Below are positions 25,799-34,212 of a stretch of DNA of 41,515 nt, piece by piece. This DNA comes from Saccharospirillum impatiens DSM 12546 (GTDB lineage: Bacteria > Pseudomonadota > Gammaproteobacteria > Pseudomonadales > Natronospirillaceae). The notes under the pieces are model-generated. The model was not told the origin of the DNA. It was given only the letters and a program-made list of their open reading frames with translations, and made no database searches. The translations under genes were made by a program, and so were the position numbers. Location of the stretch: NCBI RefSeq assembly GCF_000423605.1, contig NZ_AUIH01000037.1, forward strand, positions 1-41,515. The letters are read 5' to 3'. The stretch's first letter is position 1, and the number at the start of each line of letters is the position of its first letter.

Positions 25799-26785
25799 AT
25801 GCAGACGCTCGGCGCCATTCGCAATGACTGGACAACAACAGAGGTTCGCGACCTTTTTGCGCGGCCCTTCAACGACCTTATTCACACCGCACAGAGTATT
25901 CATCGCCAGTACTTCGACCCCAATGAGGTTCAGGTCAGTACCTTGTTATCGATAAAAACGGGTGCCTGCCCCGAGGATTGCAAATACTGCCCACAGAGTG
26001 CCCGCTATGATACCGGCCTGAAAAAAGAACGGCTAATGGACGTCGAGACCGTGCTGCAACGCGCCACAGAAGCCAGACAAAGTGGTTCGACCCGCTTTTG
26101 CATGGGCGCAGCCTGGCGCAACCCCAACGACAGAGACATGCCCGCTGTCATTAAGATGATTCAGGGGGTCCGATCACTGGGCCTGGAAACCTGCATGACA
26201 CTGGGCATGCTCAGCCACAAACAATCCCTGATGCTGCAACAAGCCGGGCTCGATTACTACAACCACAACCTCGATACCTCACCGGAATACTACGGCAACA
26301 TCACCACCACCCGCACCTACCAGGACCGTCTGGATACACTGGGCCATGTGCGCGAAGCCGGCATGAAGGTGTGTTCAGGCGGTATTGTCGGCATGGGCGA
26401 AAGCGCCAGTGACAGAGCCGGGTTGCTGGTGCAACTGGCCAACCTCGACACACAGCCCGAAAGCGTGCCCATCAATAAGCTGGTCAAAGTAGCCGGAACA
26501 CCGCTGGATCAAGTGGAAGAGTTGGATGCATTCGAGTTTATTCGGACCATCGCTGTGGCCCGCATCATGATGCCGAAAAGCCATGTACGGCTCAGCGCCG
26601 GCCGGGAAGACATGAACGAACAAACGCAGGCGCTGTGTTTTATGGCCGGAGCCAATTCAATTTTTTACGGCGCTCAGCTACTGACCACACCCAACCCGGA
26701 AGCAGATGCCGATACCCGTTTGTTTCGAAAGCTTGGCATCAATACCGAGCAAGTGCCCGATGAAAGTAATCAGCCAACAGCATGA
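25799..26785 (+). CDS. bioB: Biotin synthase
   Basis: A 328-residue radical SAM enzyme that inserts sulfur into dethiobiotin in the last step of biotin synthesis. The 4Fe-4S cysteines are C57, C61 and C64 ([10 protein letters not shown]). The 2Fe-2S ligands are also visible: C101 (RFCMGAAWR), C132 (ETCMTLG), C192 (KVCSGGI) and R264 (HVRLSAGRE). AGGGA lies six bases before ATG 25799. No other bio gene is nearby, so the pathway is split in this genome. Confidence 0.98.
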   Translation: MQTLGAIRNDWTTTEVRDLFARPFNDLIHTAQSIHRQYFDPNEVQVSTLLSIKTGACPEDCKYCPQSARYDTGLKKERLMDVETVLQRATEARQSGSTRFCMGAAWRNPNDRDMPAVIKMIQGVRSLGLETCMTLGMLSHKQSLMLQQAGLDYYNHNLDTSPEYYGNITTTRTYQDRLDTLGHVREAGMKVCSGGIVGMGESASDRAGLLVQLANLDTQPESVPINKLVKVAGTPLDQVEELDAFEFIRTIAVARIMMPKSHVRLSAGREDMNEQTQALCFMAGANSIFYGAQLLTTPNPEADADTRLFRKLGINTEQVPDESNQPTA

Positions 26786-26786
26786 T

Positions 26787-27119
26787 CTATGCACTTCTGG
26801 GAGCGAACATAATAATGGCCATACCCAACAAAGCCACGCTGGCTCCCAGTAAATCCCACCCGGTTGGCTTGATGCCATCGACCGTCCAGAGCCAGAGAAT
26901 CGCCATGAAAATATAAACACCGCCATAGGCGGCATACACGCGGCCAGCGGTCGTAGGGTGCAACGACAACAACCAGGCGAACGCCGCCAGACTCAACGCA
27001 CCCGGCACCAGCAGCCAGATGGTTTTGCCTTCGCGCAGCCAGAGGTACGGCAAATAACATCCGACGATTTCGGCCAGAGCAGTAACAAGAAAGAGTCCCA
27101 GTGTTTTTAGTTCAGGCAA
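26787..27119 (-). CDS. YnfA/UPF0060 small membrane protein
   Basis: A 110-residue protein with four hydrophobic helices. [22 protein letters not shown] and [12 protein letters not shown] are characteristic of the YnfA family, related to small multidrug-resistance transporters. The start appears to be TTG at 27119, which aligns with the family N-terminus. It converges on bioB with one base between stops, so there is no dedicated terminator. Confidence 0.9.
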   Translation of the reverse strand: MPELKTLGLFLVTALAEIVGCYLPYLWLREGKTIWLLVPGALSLAAFAWLLSLHPTTAGRVYAAYGGVYIFMAILWLWTVDGIKPTGWDLLGASVALLGMAIIMFAPRSA

Positions 27120-27208
27120 AATGACATATCCCGCTGCGGTAGATTCTACGGTGATTCGATAGGTTATTCTGTCGTTCCCGGTACACCCAAAGGTGACGGG
27201 GAGTCAGC

Positions 27209-27601
27209 TTATTTGTCGGTACTGTGTTGAGTACCCTGGCCCGGCGTAATAAACAACAGCTTTGATTTGCATGCCGTCTTGGCGGTATGCCATACCCCGC
27301 TGGGTACAACCAAATACTGACCCTGTTCGCGCAGAGTAATACGGCTATCGCCTGACTCTGTCCGGAGCAAAAACGTAACGTCACCGGCCATCAGCAATAC
27401 AATTTCATCACCATGGGGATGGACCTCCCAGCTTGACCAATCAGACTCGAACTCATGGCAGGCCACCAGTTCATGCCCGACAAAACCATTGTAGGTTTCA
27501 TCAATACGCTTATACAAGGTGTCATCGGCAGGCTCAATAAATGCCTTTTTGTCCGGGCTCAGTACGATAAAATCTCGTTCAATCTGGTTGGGTGCTGTCA
27601 T
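27209..27601 (-). CDS. Cupin-domain protein
   Basis: A 130-residue single-domain cupin. The metal-binding pattern is visible in EVHPHGDEIVLLMAGDVTFLL (first cupin motif) and LVVPSGVWHTA (second). I placed the start at ATG 27601, with AGGA eight bases upstream, rather than 12 codons earlier. Function is unknown; such proteins bind small metabolites or act as dioxygenase-like enzymes. Confidence 0.85.
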   Translation of the reverse strand: MTAPNQIERDFIVLSPDKKAFIEPADDTLYKRIDETYNGFVGHELVACHEFESDWSSWEVHPHGDEIVLLMAGDVTFLLRTESGDSRITLREQGQYLVVPSGVWHTAKTACKSKLLFITPGQGTQHSTDK

Positions 27602-27790
27602 GATCGGATCCTGTCTCATGCCACGTTTTACGTTCAATGCGGTCAGCCTACCACAGCGCCCCTCATCGCAAGACCATCAACCTCATCCTTGTTCGGTACC
27701 AGTGCCCTAATTCAGATTAGACGGAGGCCTGTAATCTGAACCGGCAACATCGACAACCAGCCTACCGTTACTTTTGTTGTGACCTGGTTT

Positions 27791-28066
27791 TTACTTTCGC
27801 CGTGAATGCTTGAACCTGATGCGACTAAAACTGGCCCCTCGGTTAAGCGGGGTAATCGCAAGTAGCCGGTCGATGCGCACCTCCCGCTGACCAGCATCGG
27901 TATCCAGCACCAGATACTCCTCCTTACTCTGTGCGGTATAAGTCGTTGACGCCTGGGCCTGGAATCGCTCACCGCTGAGCAGCTCGACCAAAAGGTCGTA
28001 GTGGTGCATGCAGGCTATCTCCAGATAGTCATGCAAATCGCAATCCATAATCTGATAGACAGTCAC
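27791..28066 (-). CDS. rof: Rho-binding antiterminator
   Basis: A 91-residue protein with the Rof pattern DCDLHDYLEIACMHHYDLLVELLSGE, followed by EEYLVLDTDAG and REVRIDRL, as in Escherichia coli Rof. Rof binds the transcription terminator Rho and limits its activity. I used GTG 28066, which has GGAG five bases upstream and fits the length of E. coli Rof; an ATG at 28090 lacks such a site. Confidence 0.85.
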   Translation of the reverse strand: MTVYQIMDCDLHDYLEIACMHHYDLLVELLSGERFQAQASTTYTAQSKEEYLVLDTDAGQREVRIDRLLAITPLNRGASFSRIRFKHSRRK

Positions 28067-28138
28067 GGGAACTCCAAAACGTAGGCCCAAAGCAGAAGTA
28101 TAGCCAAGTGAACGGGTGTATAGCTCTCATTCAGCGTC

Positions 28139-28156
28139 TGGGAATGGGAATGGGAA
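28139..28156. repeat. Three tandem copies of TGGGAA
   Basis: An 18-base perfect run of TGGGAA repeated three times sits between the divergent rof and DUF1127 genes. It could be a protein-binding array or a slippage-prone tract. Confidence 0.6.
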
Positions 28157-28241
28157 TCTCGACAACCGGCTTGACCTAAAGTAAACCTGAGGTATTAGCA
28201 TTATCGACATCGCACCAAAACAGCAAACCGAGGAACTTGCC

Positions 28242-28496
28242 ATGTGGATCCAGCACTGTCTAAGCATCTTTAAAGCACGACGCGAACGCGCACGATGGCT
28301 AAAGCAAGAACGGGCGGCGCGTTTTGAACTGCGTCACCTGAACCATCATCTGCGCAAGGACATTGGGCTGACCAACCTTGGGTCTAACCCGCCACTTCGG
28401 TGGCAGCAGGCTCCCGGGAGCCAGAACATTTCAAAAGAAACACCCTCCAGTGCCGCTAACCCACAGGGTACCAGGCGGCAGCCATCGCCTGGGTGA
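28242..28496 (+). CDS. DUF1127-type small basic protein
   Basis: An 84-residue basic protein. The central segment ARFELRHLNHHLRKDIGLTN fits the YjiS/DUF1127 pattern in which a leucine-rich helix ends in 'LRDIGL'. GAGGA lies seven bases before ATG 28242. The last 35 residues are low-complexity. Some DUF1127 proteins act in phosphate or stress regulation by binding RNA, but function here is unknown. Confidence 0.7.
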   Translation: MWIQHCLSIFKARRERARWLKQERAARFELRHLNHHLRKDIGLTNLGSNPPLRWQQAPGSQNISKETPSSAANPQGTRRQPSPG

Positions 28497-28619
28497 CAAG
28501 CAGCGGTTAAGCTGCTTACATAGACAAACAGACACGTTCAACTCAGTGCGTGACGCAACAGCGCCGAAGCGTTCCTGGCAACTGTGCAAAACCGATGTCA
28601 CCGACGAGGAAAACCCTGG

Positions 28620-29150
28620 ATGGCCACTAAAAAAACGACGCCCAGCTACATTATCCGCGAAGCCACCGAAGCGGACTTACCGGTATTGGTGGATTTTCTT
28701 AAGAAACTCGCGCTTCATGTAAACGGCGAGCCCGATCTGGACCTTAAAGAGTCAGAATACCAACGGCTGCTGGAGGTGCTTGAAGCGGCACTGGCCTCGC
28801 CCGACAAACGCATTGTGGTGGCCGAGCAGCCCGGTGTTGGTTTGGTCGGAATGGGCGATGTTACAGTCTGGTCTAGCCAGAGCATCTGGGAGCAGGCAAC
28901 GGTGGCCGAGTATCGCTCTGCTATTCTTGATGATATCTGGGTTGAGCCGGAATTTCGCAAAGCCGGCATTTTTAAAGCCTTGCTGCGAAGCCTGGTTGAT
29001 TTCGCCGACGAAAGAGGGGCTCACGATCTAATGCTGGAGTATTCATCCTCCAACAAGGAAGCCAAATCAGCCTGGACTCGGCTTGGCTTCAAGACTACTG
29101 GTATTCGCGCCGCTGCGTTCACCCACCACGTGAAGGAAGCCCTGATATGA
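28620..29150 (+). CDS. GNAT-family N-acetyltransferase
   Basis: A 176-residue GNAT. YIIREATEADLPVLVDFLKKL is the N-terminal helix, and VEPEFRKAGIFKALLRSLVDFA the acetyl-CoA-binding segment (a variant of the Q/RxxGxG/A pattern), followed by NKEAKSAWTRLGFKTTG. ATG 28620 has GAGGA nine bases upstream; an earlier ATG at 28584 has none. Substrate is unknown. It runs ahead of, and may be cotranscribed with, the deacetylase-like gene 64 bases downstream. Confidence 0.85.
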   Translation: MATKKTTPSYIIREATEADLPVLVDFLKKLALHVNGEPDLDLKESEYQRLLEVLEAALASPDKRIVVAEQPGVGLVGMGDVTVWSSQSIWEQATVAEYRSAILDDIWVEPEFRKAGIFKALLRSLVDFADERGAHDLMLEYSSSNKEAKSAWTRLGFKTTGIRAAAFTHHVKEALI

Positions 29151-29214
29151 CTGGGTTTAACTGCGGTGTTTCTCAGGCAGTAACCGGTCACTATTTACAA
29201 AAGGAAACGATCTG

Positions 29215-30312
29215 ATGGCAGGCCGAACGGTTAATGTTTTCTATGACGAGGTAATGCTGGGTCATAACCCGGAAGTCGACCTACCTTACTTACCCAGCCG
29301 GGTTGAAAAACGGGTCCGACACATTCTGGATGGGCTCGATTTTAAATGGAGTTACCCCGAACACCCGGGCCGTGTTTCTGCGATCAAAACCTACCTCGAT
29401 GAACATCCGATTCCCGGCGTCCATTTTCGCACAGGCCCGAAGGCCAGCTACAAACAACTGGCCCGCGTTCATACCAGCGCCTATCTGGACTACCTGTTTT
29501 CACTGGCCGGCAAACGCGCCTGGCTCGACTCAGACACCACCGCTGTCTCGCCCGATAGCATTGACGCCGCGGTAATGGCGGCCGGGCTCGCCATTGCCGC
29601 CGTCGAATCCGTCGTTAATGGCAAGGCGGGCAGCGCGTTCGCCCTGGTCAGGCCCCCGGGCCACCACGCGGAGCCGGTGCGCGCCCGCGGCTTCTGCCTG
29701 ATCAACAATGTCGCCGTCGCCGCTGCTCATGCTCACGCCAAACTCGGTTGCGAACGCATACTGATCATCGACTGGGATGCCCACCACGGCAATGGCACTC
29801 AGGATATCTTCTGGGCCGACCCCAGTGTTCTGTTCTTCGACACCCATTGTGCGGCGCCATTCTACCCGGGTTCTGGCGATCTGGAAGAAGTCGGTGCCGG
29901 CCTTGGTGAGGGCTATACCATCAATGTTCCTATGGCCGAGTCCTCTGGCGATGTAGCTTTTGAAAAAGCCTTCAGGGACATTCTTATTCCGGCGGCCGAT
30001 CAGTTCAAGCCAGACCTGATTCTGGTGTCCGCCGGGTTCGACCCGCACCGGAACGACCTGGCAATGAACCTGACCTACGACGGCTTCAAGGCAATCACCG
30101 CCATCGTTCAGGGCATAGCGGACAAACACTGCAAGGGTAAGCTGGCGTTCGTGCTTGAGGGCGGCTACAACCTGACATCATTGTCGCGCGGGGTGCACTC
30201 CGTGCTGGAAGTGCTGACCGGCGGTAAGGTACCCAAGGTGTCGGAGATTGGCATCAAAGAGGTAGAGAGCGCGGCAGAGTTTCATCTCTCCGCTTTCACT
30301 GATGATGAATAA
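29215..30312 (+). CDS. Histone-deacetylase-like amidohydrolase
   Basis: A 365-residue zinc hydrolase of the HDAC/acetylpolyamine amidohydrolase superfamily. The catalytic pair H150-H151 (RPPGHHAEP), zinc ligands D188, H190 (DWDAHHGNG) and D276 (SAGFDPHRND), and the catalytic tyrosine Y318 (LEGGYN) are all present. Length and motifs fit the bacterial class II-like group, which removes acetyl groups from polyamines or other small molecules. The preceding GNAT gene encodes an acetyltransferase, so the two could form an acetylation/deacetylation pair. Confidence 0.95.
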   Translation: MAGRTVNVFYDEVMLGHNPEVDLPYLPSRVEKRVRHILDGLDFKWSYPEHPGRVSAIKTYLDEHPIPGVHFRTGPKASYKQLARVHTSAYLDYLFSLAGKRAWLDSDTTAVSPDSIDAAVMAAGLAIAAVESVVNGKAGSAFALVRPPGHHAEPVRARGFCLINNVAVAAAHAHAKLGCERILIIDWDAHHGNGTQDIFWADPSVLFFDTHCAAPFYPGSGDLEEVGAGLGEGYTINVPMAESSGDVAFEKAFRDILIPAADQFKPDLILVSAGFDPHRNDLAMNLTYDGFKAITAIVQGIADKHCKGKLAFVLEGGYNLTSLSRGVHSVLEVLTGGKVPKVSEIGIKEVESAAEFHLSAFTDDE

Positions 30313-30322
30313 ATCTCGACAC

Positions 30323-30940
30323 TCAGGATGGACCAGTAAACGGTAAAGCGGCACCAATGGCCGCGAACAGCCCACCACAGACCTGATTAAAACGCTTGCC
30401 GACCCGGGCAAGCCAGGGCCGAATGGTAAACGCCAGTCGCGCCAACCCGTACTCGACGAAAAACTCACCCACGGCAAAGGTCATAGCCATGATCACGAAC
30501 TGCTGCAACAGCGCCGCATTCGGGTCCAGAAACTGCGGCAGAAAGGCGCCAAAGAACAACAGCACCTTAGGGTTGGAAACGGCGGCCAGTAGCCCTTGTC
30601 GAAACAGCACGAACCCGGGCACCCGCCTCTGTTCCGCAACCATATGAAGCTGGGGCGGCGGTGAGCGCCATACCTGAATGCCCAACCAAACCAGGTACCC
30701 GGCGCCTAACCACTTTAGCACCATCAGGGCATGCGCCGAGGCTTGCAACAACAGTCCAATGCCGAACATCGACAGAGCAATGGCAATAATAAACCCCAGT
30801 GCCCCGCCACTGATGGTAAACAGAGACCGCCGATGTCCGTAGAGTGCTCCATGGGTGAGGGCCAGCAAACTGTTAGGACCTGGCGTCAATGACAAACCAA
30901 TGACCGCGACCAGATAAATCAACCAGATGTCCAGCGCCAT
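30323..30940 (-). CDS. LysE/RhtB-family amino-acid exporter
   Basis: A 205-residue exporter with about six helices. The N-terminal SLTPGPNSLLALTHGALYG segment with the PGP motif and the SNPKVLLFFGAFLPQF block are hallmarks of the family. It converges on the HDAC-like gene. A damaged second copy of its C-terminal coding region occurs at 33555-33671. Confidence 0.93.
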   Translation of the reverse strand: MALDIWLIYLVAVIGLSLTPGPNSLLALTHGALYGHRRSLFTISGGALGFIIAIALSMFGIGLLLQASAHALMVLKWLGAGYLVWLGIQVWRSPPPQLHMVAEQRRVPGFVLFRQGLLAAVSNPKVLLFFGAFLPQFLDPNAALLQQFVIMAMTFAVGEFFVEYGLARLAFTIRPWLARVGKRFNQVCGGLFAAIGAALPFTGPS

Positions 30941-31144
30941 ACCAGTAACCCCTTAAATGCCATAAAACAATGATGAAACCTTACTCGGGAACTGTCTACC
31001 CAGCCACTGATAATGCATTCACACAGTCACCTACTTTGGCATTCAACTCAGCTAGTTTTTGTACTGGCTTGCACCTAGGGTATGCAGAACATCCGCCGAA
31101 CTGATTGCCCACGCTTGCTCACTTTTTCGAAGCACACACCGGTA

Positions 31145-31600
31145 CTACTTATTCAGTAAAAGGTAGGGCCCCAAGTCATGCTCAACGTCTGCTGCTAACA
31201 ATCCGACAGTAACGGCCACACCGGCGGCTTCTAATAGTTGGATTCCCGCGCCATTATTTCTTGGATCAGGGTCTATTATTCCCACGAACACAGACTTGAT
31301 GCCGCTTTCAACCAGCGCTTTAGCGCAGGAAGGAGTTCGCCCCTGGAAGGAACAGGGCTCAAGTGTGACATAGGCAGAGATATCGTTCAGACCCTCTTGC
31401 AGGTTAGCCAACGCCATGGCCTCGGCATGGTGCTCACCGGGTCGCCCGGTATGCCCCCGGCTAACAATCAGGCCGTTTGAGACCAGGACACAACCGACAG
31501 GCGGATTGTCACCGCAAATGCCCCTCGCCTTGCGGCCTTCATTCAGGGCTTGTCTCATGAAATAGTCTGGGTTCAATGAACTTACTCCGCCGTGACACAT
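31145..31600 (-). CDS. Stand-alone RibD-type deaminase domain
   Basis: A 151-residue protein equal to the deaminase half of RibD. Zinc ligands are H58 with E60 (HHAEAMA) and C83, C92 (EPCSFQGRTPSC). The reductase half is absent. It may be a paralogue acting on a pterin- or pyrimidine-like substrate rather than the housekeeping RibD. The ATG at 31600 has a poor ribosome binding site; TTG 31576 has GGAG eight bases upstream and could be the true start. A 50-bp direct repeat starts 13 bases upstream of the gene. Confidence 0.85.
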   Translation of the reverse strand: MCHGGVSSLNPDYFMRQALNEGRKARGICGDNPPVGCVLVSNGLIVSRGHTGRPGEHHAEAMALANLQEGLNDISAYVTLEPCSFQGRTPSCAKALVESGIKSVFVGIIDPDPRNNGAGIQLLEAAGVAVTVGLLAADVEHDLGPYLLLNK

Positions 31601-31613
31601 AATGTTACGACCG

Positions 31614-31663
31614 CCGATGATATCACTTGATGGGGCCTGGATGACAAAATCACACGCACCTGA
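31614..31663. repeat. 50-bp direct repeat, copy A
   Basis: The 50 bases are identical, apart from one A/G change, to 33665-33714. It lies in the 5' region of the RibD-type gene. The two copies are 2 kb apart in the same orientation. The second abuts a LysE gene fragment. Confidence 0.8.
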
Positions 31664-31749
31664 GAGCCATCTACCCGGACACCCATCCCAATCGACTAAT
31701 ACAAACTACCTGAGGTCAAGCCTGGAAAGCTGACTGAGCTGACTGGTGT

Positions 31750-31764
31750 AGGTGTCCTGGTCCT
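31750..31764. repeat. Short repeat, GTCCTGGTCC type
   Basis: AGGTGTCCTGGTCCT, with a related copy at 32484-32499 (ACACGTCCCTGGTCCT). Both lie in gaps and resemble the AGGTGCCTGTCC motif found further right. Confidence 0.4.
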
Positions 31765-31858
31765 CGCAGCCACCCAAGCCCCGTAGAGCTTGAGTCAGCC
31801 CGATCTTTCCGGTTTACTGTGCGCTATTAACCCCCAGAGCAACTGCAGGAGCACACCG

Positions 31859-32434
31859 ATGAGCCGCCATTTTGAAACCGCCGATGGCCTGTGTGAAGCC
31901 CGCGACCCGGCAACAGAGGGCTTTGTCTTCAACCAGACCATGCTGCGCATCAAGTCTCCCCAGGCTTCACTGGACTTCTACACCCGTGTTATGGGCATGA
32001 CGCTGGTACGCAAACTGCCCTTTCCTGAGATGCAATTTACCCTGTACTTCCTGACCGCCATCGATCCGGCCGACTTGAAAAACTGGGCAACCGACACCGA
32101 CCAACGCACCGAACAGACCTTCAGCCGGCCCGCCATGCTCGAACTGACCTACAACTGGGGCTCGGAACAGGATGACGAGGTTGTCTACCACAATGGCAAC
32201 AGCGACCCTCGTGGTTTTGGCCACATTGGGTTTGCCGTACCCAACCTGAACGATGCCTGCGCCCGTTTCGAAGCCCTGGACATACCATTTGTGAAACGCC
32301 CACAAGACGGCAAAATGAACGACCTCGCCTTTATTCAAGACCCGGACGGCTACTGGATCGAGATCTTTGAACCCAGCCGTATTCCTGGCGGCTTGGCAGC
32401 CCACCTGGGAGATGAGCACGTTCAGGCTGACTAA
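31859..32434 (+). CDS. gloA: Glyoxalase I (lactoylglutathione lyase)
   Basis: A 191-residue glyoxalase I that converts the methylglyoxal-glutathione hemithioacetal to lactoylglutathione. The two-fold VOC metal ligands are visible: Q26 (FNQTMLRIK), E95 (LELTYNWG), H122 (GFGHIGFAV) and E168 (WIEIFEPS). AGGAG lies nine bases before ATG 31859; a longer reading from 31790 has no ribosome binding site. The protein is of the longer Pseudomonas/yeast-like type. Confidence 0.95.
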   Translation: MSRHFETADGLCEARDPATEGFVFNQTMLRIKSPQASLDFYTRVMGMTLVRKLPFPEMQFTLYFLTAIDPADLKNWATDTDQRTEQTFSRPAMLELTYNWGSEQDDEVVYHNGNSDPRGFGHIGFAVPNLNDACARFEALDIPFVKRPQDGKMNDLAFIQDPDGYWIEIFEPSRIPGGLAAHLGDEHVQAD

Positions 32435-32576
32435 GCCTGCCTGAGTTCACTTGAGCGACAACCAGGGAATGAAAACTAATGGGACACGTCCCTGGTCCTC
32501 CAGCCCGCCAATTACTCATAGCTCGCACGTCAGCGTCTCAATCGACGATCTACTCTGAATGCTCTTAGGGCCGACA

Positions 32577-32650
32577 TCAAGGCCGCTCAAATATATCCTC
32601 AACAAACGCCTCGAGTTGATCCTCATTACCGCTGGCCCGAATGTAAGCGC
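32577..32650 (-). other. Open reading fragment, unidentified C-terminus
   Basis: On the minus strand this reads RAYIRASGNEDQLEAF then FERP and a TGA at 32577-32579. The composition looks like a real protein end, but I do not recognise the family and no start is evident. It abuts the AhpD-like fragment on the other strand. Confidence 0.3.
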
Positions 32651-32662
32651 GCAACCCCATAA

Positions 32663-32806
32663 ATTGCAATTGAAGGCGCTGGTTACCAGCAACAACAGGT
32701 ATTAGACATTATTCTGGGGCTATCTCAGAAAGTGATTAGCAACTACGTGAATCATCTGGCAAAAACGCCTGTCGATAAACGATTTGAACAATACGCCTGG
32801 AAATAA
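32663..32806 (+). pseudogene. C-terminal fragment of an AhpD/carboxymuconolactone decarboxylase-like protein
   Basis: The 47-codon frame following a TAA at 32660 reads AIEGAGYQQQQVLDIILGL, then KVISNYVNHLAKTPVD and ends YAWK before TAA 32804-32806. It matches the C-terminus of peroxidase-like AhpD-fold proteins, in which 'AGY...VLxVxLGxAxKTxSNYxNHxAxTPxD' is typical. The N-terminal part with the CxxC site is missing, so the gene is a remnant. Confidence 0.7.
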
Positions 32807-32821
32807 ACAGAAAGGGAACTG

Positions 32822-32843
32822 AGGTGCCTGTCCACAGTGACCC
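32822..32843. repeat. Dispersed repeat AGGTGCCTGTCC, copy 1
   Basis: AGGTGCCTGTCC followed by GTGACCC after three bases. It matches 36586-36607 over 18 of 22 bases (all 12 core bases). It lies just after the AhpD-like fragment. Confidence 0.6.
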
Positions 32844-32928
32844 CAACGAAGATAGGACCACCAACCCATTGGCACCGTTGTTACAAGTCACAAGACCGGG
32901 TCGTCTTCCCGGGAAACCAACAGGGTGA

Positions 32929-33444
32929 TCAGCCATCCCCTCTATGATGATATTCACCGTGTTCTTTTAACAACCAATAGGTAACACCCAGCGACAACGT
33001 CGTTGCTGCGATTCCAATCAGGTACAGGGGCGTCAGCGTATCGAAATCGAGCACAATGACTTTTCGGGCAATTGCCATCAACGCGGTCGCAACCACCAAT
33101 TGAACGGGAAACACATTAGTGCCCAGATAGAGCCGGATATTGATGAAAATCTCCACAGCAATCAGCACCGCCATAAAGGCCCCGAAGGTGTAGAAAATGT
33201 CATTGATGTCCAGCAGCAGAAAAGGCGGTGCAATCAGTCTGTCGTAAATGATGTAAATAACATCGCCAACACCCCATAAAATAACCGCCACCATCAGTAC
33301 AGCAAGTACCCGGATGGCAAACCGGATGATTCGATGCAGGCCACGAAAGAAAGGATCCGGGAAATCGACGGGCAGTTCCTGATGGAGCTCGTGCGGGCGT
33401 GTTGTCGGCGTCTGATTCAGCTTTGTCTCTTCGTGCCCGGGCAT
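32929..33444 (-). CDS. PsiE-family membrane protein
   Basis: A 171-residue protein with four transmembrane helices. The middle section FYTFGAFMAVLIAVEIFINIRLYLG and VFPVQLVVATALMAIARKVIVLD fits the phosphate-starvation-inducible PsiE family. ATG 33444 has GGAG eight bases upstream. Function is uncertain; PsiE is linked to phosphate starvation in E. coli. It is flanked by gene remnants on both sides. Confidence 0.85.
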   Translation of the reverse strand: MPGHEETKLNQTPTTRPHELHQELPVDFPDPFFRGLHRIIRFAIRVLAVLMVAVILWGVGDVIYIIYDRLIAPPFLLLDINDIFYTFGAFMAVLIAVEIFINIRLYLGTNVFPVQLVVATALMAIARKVIVLDFDTLTPLYLIGIAATTLSLGVTYWLLKEHGEYHHRGDG

Positions 33445-33554
33445 TCATACTCTCCATCCAAACGTGTTAGCACCAGAACAGGCACAAGGATCGTTAGCGT
33501 TCAGTATAGTAGCTCTCGACTGTTTAGCCCAGCCAGCGTGCAGAGGGAAATCCT

Positions 33555-33671
33555 CCCCAGAGGCTTCCCGGCCCGGGCAAGCCAGGGCTGGATGATAAAC
33601 GTCAATCGTGCCAACCCATACTCGAGCAGAAAGTCGTTCATGGCAAAGGTCATTGCCATGAGCACCGATGA
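33555..33671 (-). pseudogene. C-terminal fragment of a LysE-family exporter
   Basis: On the minus strand this encodes VLMAMTFAMNDFLLEYGLARL and then QPWLARAGKPLG. This parallels MAMTFAVGEFFVEYGLARL and RPWLARVGKRFN of the intact LysE protein at 30323-30940. The reading is interrupted: the upstream side joins the 50-bp repeat instead of LysE sequence, and the downstream side diverges. It is a decayed or partial duplicate. Confidence 0.85.
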
Positions 33672-33714
33672 TGTCACTTGATGGGGCCTGGATGACAAAA
33701 TCACACGCACCTGA
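33665..33714. repeat. 50-bp direct repeat, copy B
   Basis: One mismatch to 31614-31663. It begins at the end of the LysE fragment, so the repeat and the LysE fragment may have moved or been rearranged together. Confidence 0.8.
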
Positions 33715-34212
33715 AACAAATGCCGATGATGATGGACGCGTCCTGTTCGAACGGCTCAATGAACCGGGCATCATTGCTCAACTGAACCGAGCGTAACTGG
33801 AATCCCGGCTTGAGGATGGGCTGACCATCCATCATTTCAGTGCGCTGAACCACCTGGCCAGGTGGATTAGCTGCCAGGACACCCACCACAGCCCATCCGT
33901 ATAAACTATCGAATACTATCGTCTAATAGCCAACTAATATGCCCGGGCAATACTATTCCGCTATATGCCAAGCTGACCCTGCGTCCCGGTGAGTGGACGC
34001 TGAATACTGGTTCCGCCTATGAAGGCCATGTACACTGTCGTACGTTTTTTACCCTATACCGAACTTCCGCCATGACGTTCGACTAATGTGAAGACCCCAA
34101 TAACCAACCCGAGAACTGAGACGTCTGCGGGTTCAGTTGAGCGTCTGGCTGCTGACAAAACATCAACCTCTAATAACGTGTTTCAAGGCCTTACCTGACA
34201 TGAGGACACCCC
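33715..34212. other. Spacer with protein-like remnants, no intact gene
   Basis: From 33718 to 33889 the minus strand has an open frame reading PPGQVVQRTEMMDGQPILKP that I cannot assign; it merges into the 50-bp repeat. From about 33967 to 34086 the plus strand has a short frame (LTLRPGEWTLNTGSAYEGHV), also unassigned. Neither has a convincing start. I regard this segment as decayed sequence. Confidence 0.4.

Noticed and set aside
29530-30129. Minus-strand frame of 199 codons
   Set aside because: Antisense shadow of the deacetylase-like gene, caused by GC-rich codon usage.
30941-33900. Chromosomal integron cassettes
   Set aside because: Genes lie in both directions and no attC-like paired core sites were seen at their ends.
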